From PBB1 sp965229345 (GTDB lineage Bacteria > Pseudomonadota > Gammaproteobacteria > Burkholderiales > Burkholderiaceae_C): a stretch of 64,000 bases of DNA. Positions 14,742 through 23,058 of this stretch are shown here, in pieces. The notes below the pieces were generated by a model. That model saw only the letters and a program-made list of their open reading frames with translations, was not told the origin of the DNA and made no database searches. Within the stretch, counting starts at the first letter, position 1. Every line of letters starts with the position of its first letter. Made by a program: the position numbers and the translations under genes. The stretch is from the NCBI GenBank assembly GCA_965229345.1, contig OZ245872.1:2356001-2420000 (forward strand), given 5' to 3'.

Positions 14742-15611
14742 GTGCTGAGAATTATCGACGGGCAGATTTTTGAAGGCAAGCCGAGTGCGGATCGGTTCAC
14801 CGTGACCATCCACGATCTTGGCAATGGCCACCGGGAAGGGTGCGTGCAGCGCGCCACAGACTGGGAGCATGTTGGCCCGCTCGACCCTGAGTCGATCTGC
14901 GCTAAGGTGCTGCGCGGTGAGATGGAAGACCCTCAGGCGGCCGAGAAAGCCGAGACAAACCGCAGGCGGTCGGCCAGGCGCGCAAAAACCCGCGTTCGGA
15001 GGCTCTGCAAGGCGCTAGGCGTCGATTGTTTGCTCACCCTGACCTACCGCGCCAACCAGACCGATCTCGCGCTCTGTAAGGCACATTTCGCCGCCTTCGT
15101 GCGTGCTGTTCGGAAGACCCTCCCCGGCTTCGCCTACGTGGCCGCGTTTGAGCAGCAGAAACGCGGCGCCTGGCATGTGCACCTAGGCACGCACCGCCTA
15201 CCTCCGCGCATCAAGATCAAGGGCACCAGCTGCAAGTCCTGGAACATCCTTCGCGCTGCCTGGCGGCGCGTTATTGGCGAGGTGAATGGGGGCAATATCG
15301 ATTGCCAGAATGCAAAGCCATATCACTCCCCTGCCCGCCTGGCGGCGTACATGTCGAAGTACATGATGAAAGCTTTTGAAGAGGGCGAAGCCTGGTCGAA
15401 CCGTTTCAGTTCGTCGAGCATGGGGAATATTCCCAAGCCCGTCAGGCTGGAATTTCACCGATACCAACTGGCCGATCTCATAGACCTGGCGGTGTCAGAG
15501 GTGTGCGTCGGGGCCAGTGACAACTTCACCTGGCTGTCGCGTTTCGGCGATACTTTCTACGTATCGTCTGAGCCCGATAACGGTCGATTATGTAGACCGT
15601 GGGAAGTGTGA
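14742..15611 (+). CDS. Inovirus replication initiator (HUH endonuclease, gene II-like)
   Basis: The 289-residue protein is a rolling-circle initiator that nicks the plus-strand origin. The metal-binding HUH motif is AWHVHLG (about residues 144-150), and the catalytic Tyr motif lies in YMSKYMMKAF (about 204-213). An upstream LTLTYRAN strand is also family-typical. It starts with GTG 14742 after AGGGG. Unlike CTX-type phages, where the initiator lies next to the repressor promoter, it is last in the integrated order. In the circular form it would run tail-to-tail into the repressor gene. Confidence 0.8.
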   Translation: MLRIIDGQIFEGKPSADRFTVTIHDLGNGHREGCVQRATDWEHVGPLDPESICAKVLRGEMEDPQAAEKAETNRRRSARRAKTRVRRLCKALGVDCLLTLTYRANQTDLALCKAHFAAFVRAVRKTLPGFAYVAAFEQQKRGAWHVHLGTHRLPPRIKIKGTSCKSWNILRAAWRRVIGEVNGGNIDCQNAKPYHSPARLAAYMSKYMMKAFEEGEAWSNRFSSSSMGNIPKPVRLEFHRYQLADLIDLAVSEVCVGASDNFTWLSRFGDTFYVSSEPDNGRLCRPWEV

Positions 15612-15685
15612 ATTAATGCCAGCGGCATTTAACAAAACACTTCCAAACGCGTATTACCGGGAATCCGAGTATCGGACGACCGTTC

Positions 15686-15703
15686 TATACATCGTCATTG
15701 ATT
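15686..15703. other. Right prophage junction (attR) candidate
   Basis: TATACATCGTCATTGATT matches TATACATAGTGACGGATT of the left junction at 14 of 18 positions, including the full TATACAT core. The bases before the core (CGTTC) do not resemble the XerD arm seen on the left, as expected if that arm is phage-derived here. The match is short, so the boundary is tentative. Confidence 0.45.
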
Positions 15704-15786
15704 TAATGCAGCGCGGATTTGCGGTGTTCTAGCCGCAGCGCGGCCCAACATCCGGATCAGCAAGGCAGATGCCCTGCCGTCGCCGA

Positions 15787-15981
15787 TCAGTTGCTTTGAT
15801 CAATGCGTCGGTCGTACGCAGCGACATCCGCCGGCGTGCTGCCGAGGATGGGCTTGTCGAGGGGCCTGAAAACCTGACCCTGCAATCGTGCCAGGGACTC
15901 CGATTTTTCGACGGCTTGAAGGACGACCTCAGGGTGGGTCATCAGCACGAACGGGTTGCTTCTGAGTTGGCTGGATTGCAT
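15787..15981 (-). CDS. Small hypothetical protein (64 residues)
   Basis: The product begins MQSSQLRSNPFVLMTHPEVV and is mostly polar and helical, ending in STPADVAAYDRRIDQSN, with no signal peptide or membrane helix. An excellent Shine-Dalgarno (AAGGAG) lies seven bases before the ATG at 15981, which fixes the start and supports real translation; the frame is open further upstream but without such a site. It is the first chromosomal gene beyond the prophage and reads in the same direction as the ankyrin and tatD genes. I do not recognise a named family. Confidence 0.65.
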   Translation of the reverse strand: MQSSQLRSNPFVLMTHPEVVLQAVEKSESLARLQGQVFRPLDKPILGSTPADVAAYDRRIDQSN

Positions 15982-16109
15982 CGCGGACTCCTTGAATGGA
16001 TGAGTCCACTGTAATTTCGCGGTGTTTGCTGACAAGTCGTCCTGACGCCATAACACGTGTCAGAAGCGCACTGACAAACCGTTACCTGGGCTGCTGCCGA
16101 CCTTGCACA

Positions 16110-16760
16110 TCACGGCGGCGCAAGCCGCCGGCTGAGCTGATCAGCCAGTCGGTCACGCCCGCGCTGGCGGGCGAAGTCGATCGCGGTCAGACCAAGATCG
16201 TTCTTCAGATCGAGCCTGGCACCGGCTGCCAGCAACAAGTCGACGCACGCCGATGGCCCGTAGTCGGCGGCCATCATCAGCGGCGTCGTGCCGTTCGGCG
16301 AGCGGGCATCGACCGCAGCGCCATGCGCCAGCAGCAGCTTCATCGGTGTTTCATCGGGCGCGGTCGCGGCGTAGTGCAAAGGCGACCAACCTGCCCGGTT
16401 CACCATGGCCCCACGCTGCAGCAGCCGCTGGACCAGCCTCGCCTGGCCTCGCAGACTGGCCATCATCAGCGCCGTTTCACCCGAGCGATTGACAGCTTCC
16501 AGCTGCAGCCTGTCGCTGCTGATCAACGCATCGGCGACCTCATAAGACTCGTTGAGCAACGCAGCGACGATGCCGGGCTGGCCGGTTTCATCGACCGCGT
16601 TCGGATCGAATCCGCGCTGCAGCAGCGCTTCGACTGTGTGGCGATGGTCCCGCTTGATGGCGGTGAAAAAATCATCGTACGACCCAGCCATCGCCGGGAA
16701 AATAAACGATGCGACAAATAGATAGAGAGAAAATCTAAAGCTTTTTCTAGATATTCTCAT
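16110..16760 (-). CDS. Exported ankyrin-repeat protein
   Basis: The 216-residue product has a signal peptide (SFRFSLYLFVASFIFPAMAG) and five or so ankyrin repeats, recognisable in GETALMMASLRGQARLVQRLL, GWSPLHYAAT and GTTPLMMAADYGPSACVDLL, ending in an Arg-rich tail. It is probably periplasmic and mediates protein contacts; no enzyme motif is seen. Its start overlaps the tatD stop by 14 bases, so it is the last-but-one gene of the mltG-tmk-holB-pilZ-tatD run. Ankyrin genes behind tatD are seen in related genomes, but the partner is unknown. Confidence 0.85.
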   Translation of the reverse strand: MRISRKSFRFSLYLFVASFIFPAMAGSYDDFFTAIKRDHRHTVEALLQRGFDPNAVDETGQPGIVAALLNESYEVADALISSDRLQLEAVNRSGETALMMASLRGQARLVQRLLQRGAMVNRAGWSPLHYAATAPDETPMKLLLAHGAAVDARSPNGTTPLMMAADYGPSACVDLLLAAGARLDLKNDLGLTAIDFARQRGRDRLADQLSRRLAPP

Positions 16761-17547
16761 CGCGCACGGCCGGTTGGATTCTGAACAAGGATTCGAAATT
16801 GGACGTGGTGACGCGGCCGATTTCCTCCACGCTCAGCCCCTTCAGGTCGGCCAGCTGTTTGGCCACCCAAGGCAGCAGCGCCGGCGTGTTGGTCTTGCCG
16901 CGAAACGGTGCTGGGGCCAGGTACGGGCTGTCGGTCTCGATCAGGCAGCGGTCCAGCGGAACGAAGCGCGCCACCTCATGCAGGTCCTTCGCATTCTTGA
17001 AGGTCAGGATGCCTGAGAACGAGATGTAGAAGCCCAGATCCAGCGCCGCCCGGGCCACCTCCAGGGTTTCCGTGAAGCAATGGAACACGCCACCGACGCG
17101 GCGTTCGCCTTCGGCGCTCAACACGTCGAGCGTGTCGCGCGACGCGCTGCGGGTGTGGATCACCAGCGGCAGCCCGGTGCGGTGCGCGGCGCGAATGTGC
17201 ACGCGGAAGCGCTCGCGCTGCCACTCCATTTCGGCCTCGGAACGCCCATTCAGGCGGTAATAGTCGAGCCCGGTTTCGCCCAGTGCCACCACCCGCGGCA
17301 GTGCGGCCCGTCCGAGCAGATCGTCGAGCGTCGGCTCCTGCACACCTTCGTTGTCAGGATGGACACCGACACTGGCCCAGAAGTTGTCATGCGCCAGCGC
17401 CAGCGCATGCACCCGATCGAACTCTTCCAGCGTGGTGCAGATGCACAGTGCCCGCTCCACCCCGCCCGCCTGCATGTCGGCGCGAATCTCCGCCAGCCGG
17501 TCGGACAGCTCGGGGTAGCTCAGGTGGCAATGGGAGTCGACGTACAT
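16747..17547 (-). CDS. tatD: TatD family metal-dependent hydrolase/DNase
   Basis: The 266-residue TIM-barrel hydrolase belongs to the TatD family (3'-5' DNase/RNase activity in E. coli TatD, D-aminoacyl-tRNA deacylase-like members also known). Metal ligands are visible: DSHCHL (His at 6 and 8), GETGLDYY, PLVIHTRSA, VFHCFTE and IETDSPYLAP. The start MYVDSHCHL at 17547 is the family start; an upstream in-frame extension lies over the non-coding gap and the PilZ gene. It lies 38 bases after the PilZ gene in the holB operon. Confidence 0.93.
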   Translation of the reverse strand: MYVDSHCHLSYPELSDRLAEIRADMQAGGVERALCICTTLEEFDRVHALALAHDNFWASVGVHPDNEGVQEPTLDDLLGRAALPRVVALGETGLDYYRLNGRSEAEMEWQRERFRVHIRAAHRTGLPLVIHTRSASRDTLDVLSAEGERRVGGVFHCFTETLEVARAALDLGFYISFSGILTFKNAKDLHEVARFVPLDRCLIETDSPYLAPAPFRGKTNTPALLPWVAKQLADLKGLSVEEIGRVTTSNFESLFRIQPAVRDENI

Positions 17548-17585
17548 CGTGCGCGGTGCGGCTTGCGGGGCCGTTGCCGCCGGGA

Positions 17586-17978
17586 TCAGATGGTCTGGGT
17601 CGGCTTCGATGACGAGATCGAGGTGCCCAGCAACTCTTCGATCCGCAGCCGCAGCACGCGGGTCTTTTCGTCGGTCGGAAAACGGACGCCAACGCCCTGG
17701 GTGCGGCCGCCAGAGGCATTGGCCGGGGTGATCCACGCCACCTTGCCGGCCACGGGGTAACGCTGGGTGTCCTCTGGCAAGGACAGCAGCAGGTAGATGT
17801 CTTCACCCAATCGGTAGTCGCGGGTGGTGGGCACGAACAATCCGCCTTCGTTCATCAGCGGGATGTAGGCCGCGTACAGCGCGCCCTTCTCGCGGAACAC
17901 CAGCTGGATCACGCTCGGACGGCTGCCTGCCAGCGCAGGGATGCCGGCCGTCGACGGGCGGGAAGCGGGTTCGTTCAT
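17586..17978 (-). CDS. PilZ domain protein
   Basis: The 130-residue protein is a PilZ-like domain of the type found behind holB in many beta- and gammaproteobacteria, where PilZ itself is needed for type IV pilus assembly. It shows a beta-rich core: VIQLVFREKGALYAAYIPLMNEGG, LGEDIYLLLSLPEDTQRYPVAGKVAW and GVGVRFPTDE. The RxxxR/DxSxxG c-di-GMP motif is not evident, as in non-binding PilZ proteins. The start at 17978 is ten bases from the holB stop. Confidence 0.85.
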   Translation of the reverse strand: MNEPASRPSTAGIPALAGSRPSVIQLVFREKGALYAAYIPLMNEGGLFVPTTRDYRLGEDIYLLLSLPEDTQRYPVAGKVAWITPANASGGRTQGVGVRFPTDEKTRVLRLRIEELLGTSISSSKPTQTI

Positions 17979-17987
17979 GCGTCCAGT

Positions 17988-19100
17988 TTATCGAACGCGA
18001 GCGGCTTGTGGACGAGGACTTTGGCCCGAGGAACACGCCTTCTTCGCCTGCAGGACCAGCGATTCGATCGTCAGCGCTGCCTGCCAGGGGTGTTCGGCAT
18101 GCCGGGCGATGCGGCCGAGTTCGCGGTACCAGTCGTCCAGCGCTGCGATATCGGCCGTGCGATCTGCCCAGGCGCGCATCGCTTCGACGGAAAAGTACCG
18201 CGGCGTCGCGCCAGCGGCCAGCCGCATCGCGTCGTGACACAGCTTGAACATCGTGTCGACCACACGGGACAGCGGCCAGTTCGGCAATGGTCCGGGCTCG
18301 CCCCGCGCCAGCTGGCCTGGCAACGCCAGCCAGAGCTGGGCATCGATGCCGTCGCGAAACCAGGCCAGCGCCTCCTGCGGCTGCCCGCCGGCTGCCGTCA
18401 ACAACACGTCGGGATTCGCGACACCCTCTGCACGCAGCCATTCAGCGGCCAGCCGCGCATCCGGCAGGTCGAGTCGCAGCGATTGGCAGCGGCTGCGGAT
18501 CGTCGGCAACAAGCTGTCTGCCGACGAACCCGCCAACACGAAACGCAAGCGACCCGTCGGCTCTTCCAGAATCTTCAGCAGCGCATTCGCTGCGATGGTG
18601 TTCATCGCTTCGGCGGGATACACCACCACCACCTTGCCCTGATTGCGCGCGGCCGTGGTGTGGGCGAAGGCGAGGATCCGGCGCACCTCGGCCACGCGGA
18701 TCTCCTTGCTGGGCTTGCGCTTGCCAGCAGCATCGGCTGCACCTGCCCCACCCTCCTCGCCTCCGCCCTCGGCCGTCCAGCCCATGGCGGTGCCCATCGA
18801 TTCCGGGATCAGCACCATCAGATCTGGATGCGAGCGCGCCTGCACCAGGCGGCAACTGGCACAGAGGCCACATGGGCGCGGCCTGTCGCCGCCCGGCAGT
18901 GCGGTGTCCTCGCACAGCCAGGCCTGGGCCAGGGTCAGCGCCATCTCGAACTGGCCCACGCCTTGCGGCCCATGCAGCAACAAGGCATGCGTGCGCTGCG
19001 TGGCCAGTGCTTCACGCAACGGCATCGCAAGCCACGGCAAGGCCAGCGACGCAGCAGAAGACGGTGCAGCGGTATCGGCCGCCAGCGACGCGGGTGGCAT
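17988..19100 (-). CDS. holB: DNA polymerase III delta' subunit HolB
   Basis: Delta' is part of the clamp-loader complex that places the beta clamp on DNA. The 370-residue product has an AAA+-like fold with HALLLHGPQGVGQFEMAL (degenerate P-loop), a zinc site made of Cys in AWLCED, RPCGLC and ASCRLV, and ANALLKILEEPTG with the SRC motif (TIRSRCQSL). A Gly/Glu/Ala-rich insertion near residues 119-135 is longer than in E. coli. ATG 19100 overlaps the tmk stop (ATGA), which decides the start. Confidence 0.92.
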   Translation of the reverse strand: MPPASLAADTAAPSSAASLALPWLAMPLREALATQRTHALLLHGPQGVGQFEMALTLAQAWLCEDTALPGGDRPRPCGLCASCRLVQARSHPDLMVLIPESMGTAMGWTAEGGGEEGGAGAADAAGKRKPSKEIRVAEVRRILAFAHTTAARNQGKVVVVYPAEAMNTIAANALLKILEEPTGRLRFVLAGSSADSLLPTIRSRCQSLRLDLPDARLAAEWLRAEGVANPDVLLTAAGGQPQEALAWFRDGIDAQLWLALPGQLARGEPGPLPNWPLSRVVDTMFKLCHDAMRLAAGATPRYFSVEAMRAWADRTADIAALDDWYRELGRIARHAEHPWQAALTIESLVLQAKKACSSGQSPRPQAARVR

Positions 19101-19708
19101 CAGCGCGGGCTCTCCAGCGCAGCCATCACCTGCCGCCCGACCGAATCGCGATCGGCCGCGGCATCGATGCGCCGGATGCGCTGCGGAAACGCCTCGGCGC
19201 GCGCCAGGTATCCGCTGCGCACCCGCTCGAAAAACGACCCATCCTGCCGTTCGAAACGGTCGGGGGCGCGGGCGGCGCTCAGACGTTGTGCCGCCTGCTC
19301 GGCCGGCAGGTCGAACCAGAGCGTCAGATCGGGCTGAAGATCCCCGTGCACCCAGGATTCCAGCGCCGTCAGCTGCGCCAGATCGAACCCTCGACCCGCG
19401 CCCTGGTAGGCAAAGGTGGCATCGGTGAAACGATCGCACAGCACGGTATCGCCACGTGCCAGCGCCGGTGCGATCACCTGTTTCACATGGTCTCGGCGTG
19501 CGGCGAACACCAGCAGCGCTTCGGTCAGCGCATCCATCGGGGTGTGAAGCAGCGTCTCGCGCAGACGCTCGGCCAGTGGCGTGCCGCCCGGCTCACGGGT
19601 GACCAGCACGGTGTGCCCGGCCGCACGCAGGCGAGCTGCCAATGGCTCGATGTGACTGCTCTTGCCGGCGCCGTCGATGCCTTCGAATGTGATGAACCGA
19701 CCGGGCAT
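19100..19708 (-). CDS. tmk: Thymidylate kinase
   Basis: Tmk phosphorylates dTMP to dTDP. The 202-residue product starts MPGRFITFEGIDGAGKSSHI with the P-loop at residues 11-17, followed by TREPGGTPLAE and DRFTDATFAYQGAGRG (substrate and LID regions). The length is normal. It lies between mltG (66 bases upstream) and holB (overlapping), the conserved mltG-tmk-holB cluster. Confidence 0.95.
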   Translation of the reverse strand: MPGRFITFEGIDGAGKSSHIEPLAARLRAAGHTVLVTREPGGTPLAERLRETLLHTPMDALTEALLVFAARRDHVKQVIAPALARGDTVLCDRFTDATFAYQGAGRGFDLAQLTALESWVHGDLQPDLTLWFDLPAEQAAQRLSAARAPDRFERQDGSFFERVRSGYLARAEAFPQRIRRIDAAADRDSVGRQVMAALESPR

Positions 19709-19774
19709 GCCCTTGTTCTCGGTGGTGTGTCGTTGTGGAAGGAGCGGGCTGGGGCCACCCTGGGCCGAAGCCCG

Positions 19775-20770
19775 TCAACGCCCGCGCTGGAACTTGCTGA
19801 CGGCGCGATTATGGGCGGCGAGGTCGTCGCTGAATTCGCTCGTGCCGTCGCCACGCGCCACGAAGTAAAGCGCCCTCGACGGCGCAGGCTGAACGGCCGC
19901 CAGCAGCGACGCCTTGCCCGGCATCGAGATCGGTGTGGGCGGCAGGCCGGTGCGGGTGTAGGTGTTGTAGGGCGTGTCGGACTGCAGATCACGCTTGCGC
20001 AGGTTGCCATCGAAGGCGGCCCCCAGGCCGTAGATCACCGTCGGATCGGTCTGCAGCGGCATGCCGATGCGCAGGCGGTTGATGAACACCGCAGCCACCT
20101 TGCCGCGGTCTGCCTGCTGGCCGGTTTCCTTCTCGACGATGGAGGCGAGTGTCAAGGCTTCGTCGGGGGTGCGCAGCGGGGTGTCGGCCGCGCGTTGCGC
20201 CCAGGCCGCGGCCAGTCGTTGCTGCATTGCATGGTGGGCGCGCCGCAGCACCGCGAGGTCGGCGCTTCCTTTGCTGTAGGTGTAGGTGTCGGGGTAGAAG
20301 CGCCCTTCGGCCGGAGTCGAGGCGTCACCCAATGCCGCCATCAACTCGGCATCGCTCATCGCTGCCGTGGTGGGCTTCAGCGCCTCGGCCTGCGCCAGTT
20401 CAGCGCGGAATTGCTGCAGCGTCCAGCCTTCGTTGAGCCTGACGAAGGCCTTCGACTCATCGCCGCGCACTATGATCCCCAGCAGCGAACCTGGCGTGGT
20501 CTGGCGGTCGATTTCATAGCTGCCGGCACGGATGCGGCGGGACTCGCCCGACCAGCGGAACCATTCATACAGCAGCCATGCCGGCGTCCGCACGCCCGCC
20601 TGTACCCAGGCATTCGCAATGGCGCGCGGCGAGGTACCGGGTTCGATCGACACCTCGACCGTGTCGGTGGCCAGCTCGAGCGGCCGCTGCAGCCAGAGGT
20701 ACAGCGCCACCGCGCTCCCCGCAACCAGTGCGACGAGCACGACCAGCGCCCGCATGACCCAGCGCTTCAT
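19775..20770 (-). CDS. mltG: Endolytic murein transglycosylase MltG
   Basis: MltG (YceG) cleaves nascent glycan strands and sets their length. The 331-residue product has one N-terminal membrane helix (ALVVLVALVAGSAVALYLW), a LysM-like part and the YceG domain with catalytic Glu in LASIVEKET, then INRLRIGMPLQTDPTVIYGLG and LPPTPISMPG. The ATG at 20770 (MKRWVMRALVV) places the helix correctly; an in-frame upstream extension crosses into the ygfZ promoter region. It is divergent from ygfZ across 95 bases. Confidence 0.93.
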   Translation of the reverse strand: MKRWVMRALVVLVALVAGSAVALYLWLQRPLELATDTVEVSIEPGTSPRAIANAWVQAGVRTPAWLLYEWFRWSGESRRIRAGSYEIDRQTTPGSLLGIIVRGDESKAFVRLNEGWTLQQFRAELAQAEALKPTTAAMSDAELMAALGDASTPAEGRFYPDTYTYSKGSADLAVLRRAHHAMQQRLAAAWAQRAADTPLRTPDEALTLASIVEKETGQQADRGKVAAVFINRLRIGMPLQTDPTVIYGLGAAFDGNLRKRDLQSDTPYNTYTRTGLPPTPISMPGKASLLAAVQPAPSRALYFVARGDGTSEFSDDLAAHNRAVSKFQRGR

Positions 20771-20865
20771 GGGCGTGTCAAAAGCGTCCGACCCGCGCCC
20801 TGGCGACGTACTCGGGGATGACACCGTGGGCTGCCGGGCAACATCGTGCAAATCATAATCGGCAC

Positions 20866-21801
20866 ATGTCGTTGCCTGTGCTGTCGTCGCTGTCCGTTCC
20901 GCTGTCCCATTGGGGTGTGATCCGCGCCGTCGGTGCCGAAGCCGCCCAGTTTCTGCATGGTCAGCTGACACAGGACGTTCAGTCGCTCGGGCCCCACCAG
21001 GCGCGACTGGCGGGTTACTGCTCAGCCAAGGGCCGCTTGCTGGCGAGCTTTGTCATCTGGAAGCCGAGCGACAACGAGGTGCTGCTGGCCTGCCATGCGA
21101 GCGTGTTGCCCGCCACGCTGAAGCGACTGTCGATGTTCGTTCTGCGCGCTCAGTGCAAACTGAGCGACGCGAGCGCCGAGGTGACCTTGACCGGCGTGAG
21201 TGGCGCGGCGGCGCAAGCTGCCACCCAGGATCTGCCGACCTGGGGCCACCTGGCCGACGAGCATGGCACCTGGATCCGGCTGCCCGGCGTGGCAGGCATC
21301 GCGCGCGCCTGGCGGGTGACCCGCACCGCCACGCCGCAGCCTGCGGATCCGCTCACGCTCGCGGCCTGGCAACGCTTGGAAGTCGACAGCGGCATCGTGA
21401 CGATCGAGGCGGCCACGGTCGATCAGTTCGTGCCGCAGATGCTGAATTTCGAATTGATCGGTGCGGTGAACTTCCAGAAGGGCTGTTACCCCGGCCAGGA
21501 GGTGGTCGCGCGCTCGCAGTACCGTGGCACGACCAAGCGCCGCACCCTGCTCTTTGCCGCCGAGGCGCCGATCGCTGCAGGACTGGAGGTGTTCCACAGC
21601 GCCGATCCGACCCAGCCCGCAGGGCTGGTCGCATGCGCTGCACCCGCGCCAGACGATGCGGCACCGCTGACGCACCACGCGCTGATTGAAGTCAAGCTGG
21701 CTGCGTTGGAAGAAGGCACCCTGCACCTGGGGGTTCCCGATGGCGCGTTGCTGACACGCTGCCCGATGCCCTACGAGGTGCTGAACACCGAGACGGCTTG
21801 A
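20866..21801 (+). CDS. ygfZ: Folate-binding protein YgfZ
   Basis: YgfZ is a folate-dependent protein that helps make or repair Fe-S clusters. The 311-residue product has the GcvT-like fold with QFLHGQLTQDVQSLG near the N-terminus and the signature NFQKGCYPGQEVVARSQYRG (Cys at about residue 206), whose Cys is required in E. coli. The start MSLPVLSSL at 20866 lies directly downstream of the divergent promoter region. It is followed after 13 bases by the DUF4936 gene. Confidence 0.92.
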   Translation: MSLPVLSSLSVPLSHWGVIRAVGAEAAQFLHGQLTQDVQSLGPHQARLAGYCSAKGRLLASFVIWKPSDNEVLLACHASVLPATLKRLSMFVLRAQCKLSDASAEVTLTGVSGAAAQAATQDLPTWGHLADEHGTWIRLPGVAGIARAWRVTRTATPQPADPLTLAAWQRLEVDSGIVTIEAATVDQFVPQMLNFELIGAVNFQKGCYPGQEVVARSQYRGTTKRRTLLFAAEAPIAAGLEVFHSADPTQPAGLVACAAPAPDDAAPLTHHALIEVKLAALEEGTLHLGVPDGALLTRCPMPYEVLNTETA

Positions 21802-21814
21802 GCCAACCCGCCCG

Positions 21815-22132
21815 ATGCCTCGTGAGCTGTATGTCTATTACCGGGTGGCCACGCGAGACGCCGATGCGCTGCGACTCGCCGTGAACGCGATGCACGGCCG
21901 ACTGCGCCACGCGCATCCGGGCTTGCAGGCGCGGCTGCTGCAGCGCACGGATGCTGTTGCCGGCGAGGACACCTGGATGGAAACCTATGCGGTGCCCGCA
22001 TCCATCGACGCGCCTGAAGCCGCCGGTGGCGTCACTGACGTGCTGTGTGCCCGCATCGAGCGTGAAGCCACCGCCTGGCAGCACCTGCTCGTCGGACCGC
22101 GGCACACTGAGGCGTTCGAGCCATGTGCCTGA
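21815..22132 (+). CDS. DUF4936 family protein
   Basis: The 105-residue product (MPRELYVYYRVATRDADAL, later ARLLQRTDAVAGEDTWMETYA) fits the DUF4936 family of short Burkholderiales proteins of unknown function, probably a ferredoxin-like alpha/beta fold. The gene follows ygfZ closely and its last ten bases overlap the NRDE gene, so all three are cotranscribed. There is no signal peptide. No biochemical role is known. Confidence 0.75.
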   Translation: MPRELYVYYRVATRDADALRLAVNAMHGRLRHAHPGLQARLLQRTDAVAGEDTWMETYAVPASIDAPEAAGGVTDVLCARIEREATAWQHLLVGPRHTEAFEPCA

Positions 22133-23055
22133 TCGCGCTGGCCATCGATCAGAGTCGGCGTTTCCCGCTGGTCGTGGCGGCCAACCGCGACGAGTACTTC
22201 CATCGCCCTTCCGCGCGCCTGGCCTGGTGGACGCCCGAGGACGGCGGGCCATCGATCCTCGGCGGTCGTGATCTCGAAGCCGGCGGCACCTGGCTGGGCT
22301 TGACCGCGCAAGGCCGACTGGCCATGGTGACCAATGTGCGCGACCCCTCGCGCATCGATCCTCAGGCACCGTCGCGCGGGCAGATCGTGCCGCAGTGGCT
22401 GCGTGGCACCGAACCGACCGACCGCTTCTGGATGCGCACGGCGCTGTCGGGCTACAACGGCTTCAACCTGATCGCCGCTGATTTCCAACGCGGCGAATGC
22501 TTCTGGGCATCGAATCTCCACGCCCATCCCCAGCGTCTGGAACGTGGCACCTATGGCGTATCGAATGCAGCGTTGGACACTGACTGGCCGAAAACGACGG
22601 CACTGAAGCAGCGTCTGCGCCTGGCGCTGGGCAAGGCCGATTCGGTCGATGCACTGGCAGGCGCATTGTTCACGGCGCTGGGCGATCGACAACTCGCCGC
22701 CGACACCGAGTTGCCGGCCACCGGGGTGCCTCTCGAAGTGGAACGCGCGCTCTCGTCCGCCTTCATCCGCATGCCCGAGCGGGGCTACGGCACGCGTTGC
22801 TCGACCCTCGTGATCAGCGAGCGCGTGGGGCGCCACACACTCACCCACGTGATGGAGCGCAGCTACACCGCCAGTGGCGCGATCGCTCTGCTGCGTCAGG
22901 CGACGCTGAAGCACTGGCCACCACGGTACAGCAGCGAAGAGCCCTCTACGCCCGTGGAGCCCGGCCTGGTGTCCGATGGCCCGCGTACCCGCGTGCGCAG
23001 CCTGCTCAAACCCGCGACGTCGCCACGCCGCAGCACACAGCGCGATCAGCCCTGA
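22123..23055 (+). CDS. NRDE (TANGO2-like) family protein
   Basis: The 310-residue product starts MCLIALAI; Cys2 becomes the N-terminal nucleophile position typical of Ntn-type NRDE proteins, and the name motif NRDEYF appears at about residues 24-29. Further family features are GGRDLEAGGTWLGLTAQG and FNLIAADF. Bacterial members have no firm reaction; eukaryotic TANGO2 has been tied to haem and lipid handling. The last 40 residues are Arg/Ser-rich and probably disordered. It ends three bases from the convergent beta-propeller gene. Confidence 0.88.
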   Translation: MCLIALAIDQSRRFPLVVAANRDEYFHRPSARLAWWTPEDGGPSILGGRDLEAGGTWLGLTAQGRLAMVTNVRDPSRIDPQAPSRGQIVPQWLRGTEPTDRFWMRTALSGYNGFNLIAADFQRGECFWASNLHAHPQRLERGTYGVSNAALDTDWPKTTALKQRLRLALGKADSVDALAGALFTALGDRQLAADTELPATGVPLEVERALSSAFIRMPERGYGTRCSTLVISERVGRHTLTHVMERSYTASGAIALLRQATLKHWPPRYSSEEPSTPVEPGLVSDGPRTRVRSLLKPATSPRRSTQRDQP

Positions 23056-23058
23056 CGA

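Larger units (their letters stand above)
10067..15691. mobile_element. Inovirus (filamentous phage) prophage, about 5.6 kb
   Basis: The element carries a compact filamentous-phage gene set: a repressor-like gene on the minus strand, then a pV-like ssDNA-binding protein, a pVIII-type coat protein, a membrane-anchored minor coat protein, a Thr-rich adsorption protein, a DUF2523 (pVI-like) protein, a Zot/pI ATPase, a non-coding region and an HUH replication initiator. No integrase or secretin gene is present, consistent with XerCD integration and use of a host secretin. It lies between two sites sharing the core TATACAT at 10067 and 15686. It separates the puf terminator from the following chromosomal genes. 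Genome size and gene order fit Inoviridae. Confidence 0.88.

Noticed and set aside
15616..15732. A 38-codon frame crossing the right prophage junction, which in the circular phage would continue antisense to the repressor gene
   Set aside because: There is no ribosome-binding site and its continuation is only the mirror of the repressor coding sequence.
15794..15801. TTGATCAA palindrome, reminiscent of an FNR half-site pair
   Set aside because: It lies inside a coding region, with no spacer of the FNR type (TTGAT-N4-ATCAA).
18287..20821. A very long plus-strand open frame (over 800 codons) opposite holB, tmk and mltG
   Set aside because: It is an antisense shadow: the three minus-strand genes have full family motifs and tight operon spacing.
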